Assembly (NCBI GenBank): GCA_947246775.1
Contig: CAMXTM010000077.1
Location: 1 to 8,388 of the forward strand
DNA from: an uncultured Clostridium sp.
GTDB taxonomy: Bacteria > Bacillota > Clostridia > Lachnospirales > Anaerotignaceae
DNA length: 8,388 nt
Direction of reading: 5' to 3'
Below the pieces are notes generated by a model. The model was given only the letters and a program-made list of their open reading frames with translations. It was not told the origin of the DNA and ran no database searches. The stretch's first letter is position 1. Each line of letters begins with the position of its first letter. Positions 1 through 5,833 of this stretch are shown here, piece after piece. The position numbers and the translations under genes are program-made.

Positions 1-177
1 GATATATAGTAAAAATGACGAAAAAGATTTATTCCTAAAAAAATAGTAAAAAAGGGAACAGGCATATTATATTTGCCTTTACTACACAAAAATATTGCTC
101 GCACGGCAGAAAACAAAACAGTTGAAAACACACAGCAAGAAACAACACAAGAACAAAATACTACACAACAATTATGA
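1..177 (+). pseudogene. 3' end of an unrecognised gene, apparently frameshifted at an A-run
   Basis: Two coding-looking stretches meet at a run of seven A (37-43). One frame, open from the window edge, reads YSKNDEKDLFLKK and stops at TAG 44-46. The other frame is open from 19 to TGA 175-177 and reads KKGTGILYLPLLHKNIAR followed by a polar tail rich in Thr and Gln (TQQETTQEQNTTQQL). One extra A in the run would join the two frames without a break. The TGA overlaps the hisC Shine-Dalgarno, as expected for the last codon of an operon partner, which supports the second frame being translated. No start codon with a ribosome site is visible for the second frame alone. I do not recognise the family. 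It could be a true frameshift, a sequencing error in a homopolymer, or noncoding DNA with chance openness. Confidence 0.45.
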
Positions 178-188
178 GGTGAATTATT

Positions 189-1247
189 ATGTCAAATTGG
201 GAAAAAAATCTTCGTCAAATAGAGCCTTATGTTCCTGGCGAACAATCTAAAAATAAAAATATTATCAAATTAAATGCCAATGAAAATCCTTATCCGCCCT
301 CACCTAAAGCAATTGAGGCACTAAAAAATTTTGATGGTAATACGCTGCGCTTATATCCTAATGCGTCTTCTTACCAATTAAAAGCTGCTATTGCAAAACA
401 TTTTAATTTAAGAGAAAGTCAAATCTTTGTAGGAAATGGTTCTGATGAAGTCATTGCATTTGCTTTTATGGCTTGTTTTAACTCTCCAAAACCAATCTTA
501 TTCCCTGATATTACTTACTCTTTTTATCCTGTTTGGTGTTCTCTATTGCAAATAGACTACAATACCATACCTTTAGATGAAAATTTTTGTATCAATGTAG
601 CAGATTATAACAGAGATAACGGTGGTATTATATTGCCAAATCCCAATGCTCCTACTGGTATGGGACAAACCAAAGAAAATATTATACAGCTTTTAGAACA
701 GAATCAAGATTCTATTGTTATTATTGATGAAGCTTATGTTGATTTTGGTGCATATTCTGCTATAGAATTATTAGACAAATATCAAAATCTTTTAATTGTA
801 CACACCTTTTCAAAATCTCGCTCCCTTGCTGGCATGAGGGTTGGTTTTGCCATGGGTAATGAAAAAATAATACAAACATTAGAAGCAGTCAAAAATTCTT
901 ATAACTCCTATACTATGGATAGCGTTGCACTTGAAGTTGCTACTGCCTCTATTACAGACAAAAGTTATTTTAATGAAATTTGTCAAAAAATAATTGCTAC
1001 AAGAGAACGCTCAGCAAAAGCATTAGAAAATATGGGATTTAAGGTATTTGAAAGCCAGTCCAATTTTTTATTTGTGACGCACAAAACAGTAAACGCAAAA
1101 CATATTTTTGAAACACTAAAAGCAGATAACATATTTATAAGATATTTCAATTTACCTCGTATTAACAACCACTTGCGTATTACAGTGGGTACAGATGAAC
1201 AAATGGATATTCTTTTACAACATATCTCTAAAATTGTATCAGAATAA
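189..1247 (+). CDS. hisC: Histidinol-phosphate aminotransferase
   Basis: This is a PLP-dependent class I/II (fold type I) aminotransferase. It makes L-histidinol phosphate from imidazole acetol phosphate and glutamate in histidine synthesis, in the cytoplasm. The 352-residue length is normal for HisC. Visible motifs in order: LNANENPY near 28-35, GNGSDE at 82-87 (cofactor phosphate region), NPNAPTG at 151-157, DEAYVDF at 180-186 (Asp contacts the pyridine nitrogen), and FSKSRSLAGMRVGFA with the Schiff-base Lys at 209 and the phosphate-contacting Arg at 217. Near the C terminus LRITVGT carries the substrate-carboxylate Arg. The ATG follows TGAGGTG (175-181) by 7 nt, and that site overlaps the stop of the preceding reading frame, so the two are probably co-transcribed. 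No other his genes are in the window. Some relatives act on aromatic amino acids, so substrate choice is not proven by sequence. Confidence 0.95.
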   Translation: MSNWEKNLRQIEPYVPGEQSKNKNIIKLNANENPYPPSPKAIEALKNFDGNTLRLYPNASSYQLKAAIAKHFNLRESQIFVGNGSDEVIAFAFMACFNSPKPILFPDITYSFYPVWCSLLQIDYNTIPLDENFCINVADYNRDNGGIILPNPNAPTGMGQTKENIIQLLEQNQDSIVIIDEAYVDFGAYSAIELLDKYQNLLIVHTFSKSRSLAGMRVGFAMGNEKIIQTLEAVKNSYNSYTMDSVALEVATASITDKSYFNEICQKIIATRERSAKALENMGFKVFESQSNFLFVTHKTVNAKHIFETLKADNIFIRYFNLPRINNHLRITVGTDEQMDILLQHISKIVSE

Positions 1248-1404
1248 TGGTAAAAGGAATGAAATATTTATGGCTTATTCTTTAATAAAACCCAAAATTA
1301 ATACTGAAATACAACTATCTGCTTTAAATATATAATTCAACTATTATTACAGTATAAACAATTTAAATCAATTACTTAAATAGTATAAATTAAGTTCCAT
1401 AAAT

Positions 1405-1424
1405 AACATTCTGGACAGAATGTT
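1405..1424. repeat. Perfect 20-base palindrome (9-base arms, 2-base centre)
   Basis: AACATTCTG-GA-CAGAATGTT is a perfect inverted repeat in the A+T-rich gap after hisC. A further CATTCT copy lies just downstream at 1435-1440. It lacks a following T-run, so it is not a normal terminator. It could be an operator, part of a small RNA, or the remnant of a mobile-element end. No gene starts close to it on either strand, so its role is unknown. Confidence 0.5.
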
Positions 1425-1457
1425 AGAGATTGTTCATTCTAAATTAATTCTTATATA

Positions 1458-1498
1458 GTAAAATCCGCTACCAGTTAAAAAATGGTAGCAGATTTTAC
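1458..1498. terminator. Bidirectional terminator-like hairpin
   Basis: GTAAAATC-c-GCTACC (1458-1472) pairs with GGTAGC-a-GATTTTAC (1484-1498) around an 11-base loop. The GC-rich core has an A-rich 5' flank and a T-rich 3' flank on both strands, the pattern of a weak two-way terminator between convergent units. It lies about 210 bases after the hisC stop. On the minus strand it begins one base after the stop of a possible small ORF (1500-1595) downstream of the XRE pair. The T-tract is short (ATTTT), so efficiency is uncertain. Confidence 0.6.
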
Positions 1499-1499
1499 G

Positions 1500-1595
1500 T
1501 TATATCAAGCCAAAATATTTTTCAAAAAAGTCTTTTAACTTATCAATGACAGTTTGTTTTTTTAAAGCTCTGTTTGATAGTGTTAATTCCATCAT
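1500..1595 (-). CDS. Possible 31-residue amphipathic peptide
   Basis: This small ORF begins ATGATG at 1595 and ends TAA at 1502-1500, directly before the 1458-1498 hairpin. It starts 31 nt after the stop of the second XRE gene, in the same direction. The C-terminal part reads DKLKDFFEKYFGLI. Hydrophobic residues fall at 16, 17, 20, 23, 24, 27, 28 and 31, the 3-4 spacing of an amphipathic helix, with Lys, Asp and Glu on the other face. Against it: no convincing Shine-Dalgarno is seen (only TTTTAAAG upstream), it is short, and it could be the tail of a decayed larger gene. No family recognised. Confidence 0.35.
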   Translation of the reverse strand: MMELTLSNRALKKQTVIDKLKDFFEKYFGLI

Positions 1596-1626
1596 CTTTA
1601 AAACAATTTTTTAGATACTTACTATA

Positions 1627-1992
1627 TTATCTATTTTTATTTTTTAGCAATAACTGACATTCTAAATAAAAATCAATAAAATTATCAAATGCTATTAGTT
1701 GTTGTTCTTCTAAAGTATATAATAAATCTTTCAATTTTATATCATAATATGTCTCATCATTGGGGTTATTTGAATATTTTAATAAATAATCATGAAACAA
1801 ATCATCTAATGATATACCTAAAATATCAGCAATTATTCCAATTTTTTCAATATTAAATATATTTTTACCATTTTCAAAAACACTCAATGAACTTTGAGGA
1901 ACACCTGCTTTTTGAGCTAAAACTTTTTGAGATAGTTTTTTACGATTCCTCAATTCTCTTATCTTTTTTCCTATTTGTACACTATCATACAT
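1627..1992 (-). CDS. XRE-family helix-turn-helix regulator (second of a pair)
   Basis: This is a predicted DNA-binding protein of 121 residues. Residues 7-62 form a Cro/CI-type HTH: IGKKIRELRNRKKLSQKVLA, then the recognition-helix region GVPQSSLSVFENG, then IEKIGIIADILGISLDDLF. Residues 63-121 are a hydrophilic, helical-looking tail ending EEQQLIAFDNFIDFYLEC with a basic end; it has no peptidase, kinase or TPR signature. The start follows TGAGGTGA with 5 nt spacing. This ribosome site overlaps the TGA of the upstream XRE gene, so translation is probably coupled. The gene is very A+T-rich (spot count 11 G+C in 60 bases at 1681-1740, against 21 in 60 at 2641-2700 in metQ), which hints at a different origin. 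Target genes cannot be read from sequence. Confidence 0.85.
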   Translation of the reverse strand: MYDSVQIGKKIRELRNRKKLSQKVLAQKAGVPQSSLSVFENGKNIFNIEKIGIIADILGISLDDLFHDYLLKYSNNPNDETYYDIKLKDLLYTLEEQQLIAFDNFIDFYLECQLLLKNKNR

Positions 1993-1997
1993 ATTTG

Positions 1998-2006
1998 CTC
2001 ACCTCA
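1998..2006 (-). promoter_or_regulatory. Ribosome binding site overlapping the upstream stop codon
   Basis: TGAGGTGAG contains both the TGA stop of the first XRE gene and a good Shine-Dalgarno (GAGGTGA), 5 nt before the ATG of the second. This arrangement favours translational coupling. The same layout occurs before hisC at 175-181. Confidence 0.7.
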
Positions 2007-2324
2007 TTTATGAAATGCTATAAATTCTGTTAATGCTTTATAAATAAACTGTCTTTCAATAGAATTTAAAGAATTTATTTTATTTAATATTTCATGAACA
2101 ATAGCTTGGTCTTTTTTCAATTTTAATGAACTATCATCTAAACCAATTTTAAAAAAATTTGCTATACTTAATGCAACTTCTACAGAAGGCGCTTTTATTC
2201 CTCGTTCGATTTCTCCCAAGTAAGAATGTGTAATATTTAATTCTAATGATAAGCCTACCAAAGTAAAATGTTGATTTTCTCTCATTTTTCTGATTGTTTT
2301 TCCAAACAATTTCCTATCAAACAT
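2004..2324 (-). CDS. XRE-family helix-turn-helix regulator (first of a pair)
   Basis: This is a predicted DNA-binding regulator. I place the start at ATG 2324 (106 residues), not at the in-frame GTG three codons upstream, because GAGGTG (2331-2336) is spaced 6 nt from this ATG and would overlap the GTG. A Cro/CI-type HTH covers about residues 5-60: FGKTIRKMRENQHFTLVGLS, then LNITHSYLGEIERG with the recognition helix, then PSVEVALSIANFFKIGLDD. The ITHSYLGEIERG segment is a textbook XRE signature. The remaining residues, to 106, form a short helical tail (NSIERQFIYKALTEFIAFHK) of the same general plan as in the downstream XRE protein, so the two may be distant paralogues or partners. It ends in TGA, which also argues that TGA is a normal stop in this genome. 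It is read from the candidate promoter at 2366-2394, which carries a small dyad, so self-repression is plausible but unproven. Confidence 0.85.
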   Translation of the reverse strand: MFDRKLFGKTIRKMRENQHFTLVGLSLELNITHSYLGEIERGIKAPSVEVALSIANFFKIGLDDSSLKLKKDQAIVHEILNKINSLNSIERQFIYKALTEFIAFHK

Positions 2325-2330
2325 GGTTTT

Positions 2331-2337
2331 CACCTCT
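2331..2337 (-). promoter_or_regulatory. Ribosome binding site that fixes the first XRE start
   Basis: AGAGGTG on the minus strand ends 6 nt before ATG 2324. It overlaps the alternative GTG (2333-2331), which makes that longer start unlikely. Confidence 0.7.
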
Positions 2338-2365
2338 AATAAATATAAAAAATATACATATAGTG

Positions 2366-2394
2366 ATTATCTTAAAAATGCTACACCATAGCAA
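2366..2394 (-). promoter_or_regulatory. Candidate promoter of the XRE pair with overlapping dyad
   Basis: On the minus strand, TTGCTA (2394-2389) and GATAAT (2371-2366) are separated by 17 bases, a sigma-A-like arrangement about 40 bases before the first XRE gene. TGCTA-tggtg-TAGCA (2393-2379) is an inverted repeat covering most of the -35 hexamer, a sensible place for a repressor operator. The -35 match is only 4 of 6, so this is a moderate call. Confidence 0.45.
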
Positions 2395-2398
2395 TAAC

Positions 2399-2436
2399 AA
2401 AAAAGACCTTGAGAATTTCTCTCAAAGTCTTTTTTT
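2399..2436. terminator. Bidirectional terminator after metQ
   Basis: GACcTTGAGA (2405-2414) pairs with TCTCAAaGTC (2420-2429) around a 5-base loop. It is flanked by six A on the left (2399-2404) and seven T on the right (2430-2436), so a U-tract follows the stem in both directions. On the minus strand it ends the metNIQ transcript, 13 bases beyond the metQ stop, and it insulates the XRE pair from read-through. Confidence 0.85.
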
Positions 2437-2449
2437 ATTTTACAAGCAA

Positions 2450-3325
2450 TTACTCTATAGGTAATACTGCTCCTTGATATTTTTCTACAATAAAATCTTT
2501 GATTTCATCGCCTTTTAATACGTCTACCAATTTTTGTAACTCTGGTCTACTTTCACTGCCCTCTTTTACTGCGATAATGTTAGGATATGTTTGTGCGCCA
2601 AGGGAATCTTCTTCCTCTTTTGCCAAAGTTTCATTGACATCTAATCCTGCACTAATAGCATAGTTTGCATTGATAACTGCTAAATCAACATCTTGCAAAG
2701 AACGAGGCAACTGCGCTGCTTCCATTTCAATAATATCTAAATTGTGAGGATTTTCTAATATATCTAATTTTGTTGCTGTAATACCTGCATCAGCATTGAT
2801 TTTTAAAAGACCATTTGCTTCTAACAAAAGCAATGCTCTTGCTTCGTTTGTTGTATCATTTGGTACAGCAACTTTTGCGCCATCTGGTACATCTGCTAAA
2901 GCTGTTGTTTTTCCACCATAAATGCCCATAGGCTCATAGTGTACATTTCCGATAGATACCAAATGTGTGCCTTGTTCTTCATTAAATGACAACATATATG
3001 GTTCATGTTGGAAATAGTTTGCGTCTAATTCTCCGCTTTCTAATGCTGTGTTTGGTTGTACATAGTCTGAAAACTCGATTATTTCCATATCAACGCCCTC
3101 TGCTGCAAGTGCTTCTTTTGCTTCCTGCAATATTTCAGCATGAGGTGCTGGAGATGCGCCTACTTTAATTTTGACAGTTTCTCCCTCTGTTTCTGCTGGT
3201 GCTTCTCCCTCTGTTCCTTGTTGGTCATCTGCTGGAGTGTCTGATGATGCACCGCCACCACAGCCTACTAATGCTCCCATAGCTAATACACTACCCAACA
3301 ATACTGCGAATACTCTTTTTTTCAT
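2450..3325 (-). CDS. metQ: Methionine ABC transporter substrate-binding lipoprotein
   Basis: MetQ/NlpA-family lipoprotein that captures methionine outside the membrane and delivers it to MetNI. The 291 residues begin with a lipoprotein signal peptide: basic MKKR, a hydrophobic stretch, then lipobox ALVGC with the lipidated Cys at 22. Residues 23-50 are a flexible linker rich in Gly, Ser, Asp and Glu. The mature domain starts near KIKVGASPAPHAEIL and shows family landmarks: VDMEIIEFSDYVQPNTAL, ELDANYFQHEPYM, VAVPNDTTNEARALLLLEA and VINANYA. The ATG follows GGAGG at 3340-3336 with 10 nt spacing. It is the last gene of the operon, 35 nt after metI, and is followed by a strong terminator. Some family members bind other amino acids or dipeptides; here the Met T-box upstream supports methionine. 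Confidence 0.95.
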   Translation of the reverse strand: MKKRVFAVLLGSVLAMGALVGCGGGASSDTPADDQQGTEGEAPAETEGETVKIKVGASPAPHAEILQEAKEALAAEGVDMEIIEFSDYVQPNTALESGELDANYFQHEPYMLSFNEEQGTHLVSIGNVHYEPMGIYGGKTTALADVPDGAKVAVPNDTTNEARALLLLEANGLLKINADAGITATKLDILENPHNLDIIEMEAAQLPRSLQDVDLAVINANYAISAGLDVNETLAKEEEDSLGAQTYPNIIAVKEGSESRPELQKLVDVLKGDEIKDFIVEKYQGAVLPIE

Positions 3326-3360
3326 TTTCTTTTTTCCTCCCTTAAAAATTAAAAAGTTTT

Positions 3361-4056
3361 TTATAATCTTTTATCGCTTATTGTAGCGATTTTCATGCCT
3401 ACCTCTTGCATAATTTGCACAATTACCACAAGAAGTATGACAGTGATAAACATAATATCTTGCTGGTACCTATAATATCCATAGTTCATAGCGATAGCAC
3501 CCAAACCGCCACCGCCAACAATACCAGCCATAGCAGAATAACCTAATATGGTTGTAACAGAAATTGCTGCACCTACCAAAAGAGATGGCTTTGCCTCTGG
3601 CAAAAGCACTTTAAACATAATTTGAAAAGGTGACGCTCCCATTGATTCTGCTGCCTCAATGACACCTCTATCTACTTCTTTTAAAGAAGATTCTACCATA
3701 CGAGCGATAAAAGGTGCTGCTCCAATTACCAATGGCACAATCGTTGCCTTTGAACCAATTGTAGTTCCAACAATTGTTCTTGTTACTGGCATAACTGCTA
3801 TCAGTAATATCAAAAATGGTACAGAACGCACCACATTGACTACACATCCTCATACTTTATTTATCCAAATAATAGGTATTTTTATGTCAAACAATCCAAA
3901 TAGAGAAATCCTAAAAAATCCTTCTTTATCTGTAGATACCAGCGCCAATCCCAAAGGAAGTCCTATAATATACGACATCAGTGTAGAAATCAGTGTCATA
4001 TAAAGCGTTTCATAGATTCCGACACCAAGTACCTGCAACATACCCTCTTTAAACAT
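3361..4056 (-). pseudogene. metI: Methionine ABC transporter permease interrupted by an in-frame TGA
   Basis: This is the membrane permease of the MetNIQ importer. The gene reads in one frame for 232 codons, a length normal for MetI plus a short insert, except for TGA at codon 69 (3852-3850). The first 68 residues hold the first transmembrane helix (LYMTLISTLMSYIIGLPLGLAL). After the stop the same frame continues GCVVNVVRSVPFLILLIAVM and VGTTIGSKATIVPLVIGAAP. The cytoplasmic coupling loop follows (FIARMVESSLKEVDRGVIEA, then AESMGASPFQ), and then the last helices. From memory of MetI relatives (NKxLGxxVNxxRSxPF), the TGA occupies a Leu position, so TTA to TGA is the simplest change. No base is gained or lost. 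The start has AAGGAG 7 nt upstream. A GTG at 3834 could in principle restart translation, but it would lack the first helix. Nonsense mutation or sequence error is likeliest. Confidence 0.88.
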
Positions 4057-4076
4057 ATGCTCTCTCCTTTCTTCTA

Positions 4077-5099
4077 TTATATCAATTCTGACAGTTGTTC
4101 AAATTTTACATCTTGTGTTTCCAAATAAGCAATCATTTTTTTTGCTGTGCGCTCATCTGGTGGAAGTTGTACAATTAACTGCCCATATGCCTGCCCATCA
4201 ATATTTTTTGTATTCGCATACATAATATTGACTACATCTTTACATTCTAATATCATATTTGCTAAAACAGGTTTAAAAGAGTTTTCTCCCTCAAAAACAA
4301 TCCTGCAATATTTTTTATTTGTATCATCAAACTGTGTTTTCGGTTTACTATCGCTATATACAAGCTGTTTGCCTATACTAGACTTTGGTGCTGTAAATAT
4401 TTTTTCTACTGTACCAATTTCTGCAATTTTACTACTATCTATAATTGCTACTCTTTGGCAAATTTCTTCAATAACGCTCATTTCATGCGTTATCACTACA
4501 ACAGTAATACCTAATCTTTTATTGATGTCTTTTAGTAATTTTAAGATACTTCTTGTTGTATTGGGGTCTAAGGCACTGGTTGCTTCGTCACAGAGTAGCA
4601 CTTTGGGGTTTGTTGTCAATGCCCTTGCGATTGCTACCCTCTGTTTTTGTCCTCCTGAAAGCTGTGAGGGGTAGGAATTTTTTCTTTCTTCCAATCCTAC
4701 AATCTCTAAAAGTTCTTCTGCTCTTTTGATTGCCTCTTCTTTTTTTGTACCCGCAATTTCAAGTGGAAAGCAAACATTTTCCAGTGCTGTTCTCTGCATC
4801 AGCAAATTAAACTGCTGAAATATCATACCCATAGAACGCCTTGCCAATCTTAGTTTTGCAGGGCTTAATACTGTCAAATCTTGCCCATCAAAGATTACTT
4901 GCCCCTCTGTTGGTCTCTCTAATAAATTAATACATCTTACTAAGGTACTCTTTCCAGCACCGCTCATGCCTATAATGCCAAATATTTCCCCTCTATTGAT
5001 TTTTAAATCAATTTTATCCAATGCGTGTACAACACCATTTTTTACTTTAAATGACTTACTCATTTCTTTTAGTTCAATAATTACATTCTCCTGCTCCAT
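4077..5099 (-). CDS. metN: Methionine ABC transporter ATP-binding protein
   Basis: MetN is the ATPase of the methionine importer and works as a dimer on the cytoplasmic face of MetI. Residues 1-240 are the nucleotide-binding domain: Walker A GMSGAGKST (44-52), Q-loop FQQF (94-97), signature LSGGQ (147-151), Walker B VLLCDE (167-172) with the catalytic Glu, D-loop SALD, and switch His in ITHE (H205). Residues about 265-340 form the C-terminal NIL (ACT-like) domain that in MetN senses intracellular methionine and inhibits transport, which separates it from generic amino-acid ATPases. The 340-residue length is typical. The ATG has a strong GAGGTGG 5 nt upstream. It lies 32 nt after the 116-residue gene and 20 nt before metI, so it sits inside the T-box-controlled operon. 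All catalytic motifs are intact. Confidence 0.96.
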   Translation of the reverse strand: MEQENVIIELKEMSKSFKVKNGVVHALDKIDLKINRGEIFGIIGMSGAGKSTLVRCINLLERPTEGQVIFDGQDLTVLSPAKLRLARRSMGMIFQQFNLLMQRTALENVCFPLEIAGTKKEEAIKRAEELLEIVGLEERKNSYPSQLSGGQKQRVAIARALTTNPKVLLCDEATSALDPNTTRSILKLLKDINKRLGITVVVITHEMSVIEEICQRVAIIDSSKIAEIGTVEKIFTAPKSSIGKQLVYSDSKPKTQFDDTNKKYCRIVFEGENSFKPVLANMILECKDVVNIMYANTKNIDGQAYGQLIVQLPPDERTAKKMIAYLETQDVKFEQLSELI

Positions 5100-5131
5100 A
5101 CCTTACCACCTCAAATCATTTTCCCACTCGT

Positions 5132-5482
5132 TTACTCTTTACTACAGGCTGGAAATTCGCCGATTACTTGTATTTTTCCAATCATATGTTTCTGAAATGT
5201 TTCTAATTCTTCTGCTAAAATCCATAGTTCTTTATGATAGTGTTTGCCAACTGTATGTACTTCAAATTGCATAACATATTTATCGTCAATTTCAAATTTT
5301 GTTACATATCCTTTGTGGTCATCATTCCATTTTACATTCCATGCAGCAATTTCTATCGCATATTCTTTATTTAAAACAGGATAAAAAATAGGCTGCTCTG
5401 GTAATCTTGGTGGGTATTTTGTATATCCACTTTGTTTTATCAATTCTAGTTCTTTGCTCCCAACTGGTCTATATAATATCAT
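5132..5482 (-). CDS. Uncharacterised 116-residue protein, first gene of the Met operon
   Basis: I recognise this from memory as a small conserved Firmicute family often labelled 'ADP-ribosylation/crystallin J1'. That label is not backed by a known activity here, and the protein is far shorter than true ADP-ribosylglycohydrolases. Conserved-looking segments are YRPVGSKELELIKQSGY (5-20), PPRLPEQPIFYPVLN (24-38), then KEYAIEIAAWN, GYVTKFEIDD, and KELWILAEELETFQKHMIGK (84-103). There is no signal peptide, membrane segment or Cys-based metal motif, so it is probably cytoplasmic. The ATG has AGGAG with 6 nt spacing. The gene lies between the T-box terminator (48 nt away) and metN (32 nt away), so it should be induced together with methionine import when Met-tRNA is uncharged. 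A link to methionine metabolism or stress is inference from this position only. Confidence 0.8.
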   Translation of the reverse strand: MILYRPVGSKELELIKQSGYTKYPPRLPEQPIFYPVLNKEYAIEIAAWNVKWNDDHKGYVTKFEIDDKYVMQFEVHTVGKHYHKELWILAEELETFQKHMIGKIQVIGEFPACSKE

Positions 5483-5529
5483 TTTTTTCTCCTACACTGA
5501 TACTTAAAATAAATGTGTTATCAAACCAC

Positions 5530-5571
5530 AAAAAAACTCTCTCCCTCTGGAAATATCCATAGGGACGAGAG
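5530..5571 (-). terminator. T-box attenuator terminator
   Basis: On the minus strand CTCTC-g-TCCCT pairs with AGGGAGAGAG and is followed by seven T (5536-5530). CCCTAT (5564-5559) of its left arm also pairs with ATAGGG (5595-5590) next to the T-box sequence. Terminator and antiterminator are therefore mutually exclusive, as in a transcriptional T-box. Confidence 0.92.
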
Positions 5572-5827
5572 CATAGCTTCGTGTTACCACCCTATTTTAC
5601 CTTTATCTCACGATAAAAGCCTTATCAAGTGCGAGTTTTTTATCACTGACACTCTAACGCTATTACGGGCGTTCCCGTCATATCCTACTTACAACATTTG
5701 CTTTCAGTATGCAGCTCCAAGACCATATTCTGCTTTTTCCAAACCGTCCCTTTTCAGCTAAGCAGGACTCTCTGCTGATTCTTTCAAAGCATACTCTTTC
5801 TTTTCATCGCCTTTATAATTCTTAATG
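5530..5827 (-). promoter_or_regulatory. T-box riboswitch, apparent methionine (AUG) specifier
   Basis: Leader RNA that binds uncharged tRNA and controls the downstream uptake operon. It contains the T-box sequence AGGGTGGTAACACGAAG (5593-5577), close to the consensus AGGGTGGNACCGCG. Stem I shows a GAAAGAGTA element (from 5800), a lower helix AGTATGC/GCATACT (5795-5789 with 5712-5706), an AGAGAGT element, and the usual TTGGAGCTGC on the 3' side. In the specifier loop GAATATGGTCTTGGAG, the codon placed as in other T-boxes is ATG (5726-5724), followed by a purine. In the acceptor-binding UGGN, N is U, matching the A discriminator of tRNA-Met. Both agree with the metNIQ genes downstream. The out-of-register alternative TAT (Tyr) is less consistent. 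A competing terminator follows at 5571-5530. The 5' limit is set by the promoter and is approximate. Confidence 0.92.
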
Positions 5828-5833
5828 ATATTC

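Noticed and set aside
1270..1335. 21-codon ORF after hisC beginning MAYSLIKPKINTEIQL, with AAGGA upstream.
   Set aside because: The Shine-Dalgarno is 11 nt away and weak, the ORF is very short, and A+T-rich DNA gives such ORFs often. No support from neighbours.
1405..1498. Palindrome plus hairpin as ends of an IS200/IS605 or other insertion sequence.
   Set aside because: No transposase fragment, no matching end and no target duplication can be seen in the window.
1458..1498. CRISPR repeat or riboswitch.
   Set aside because: Only a single copy is present, and the structure is a simple stem-loop with no conserved aptamer sequence.
3834..3852. Programmed recoding of the metI TGA as selenocysteine or Trp.
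   Set aside because: Selenocysteine has no role at this membrane position and I see no clear SECIS-like hairpin right after the codon. TGG is used for Trp and TGA ends another gene here.
3668..3853. Minus-strand restart at ATGAGGATG overlapping the metI TGA, giving a 61-residue ORF.
   Set aside because: It is in the wrong frame for MetI and its translation resembles nothing. The ATGA overlap looks accidental.
4147..4674. 175-codon + strand ORF opposite metN.
   Set aside because: It is a shadow of the metN coding strand. metN has all ABC motifs and a good ribosome site.
5513..5761. 82-codon + strand ORF.
   Set aside because: It lies antisense to the T-box leader, has no ribosome site, and its sequence is explained by conserved RNA structure on the other strand.
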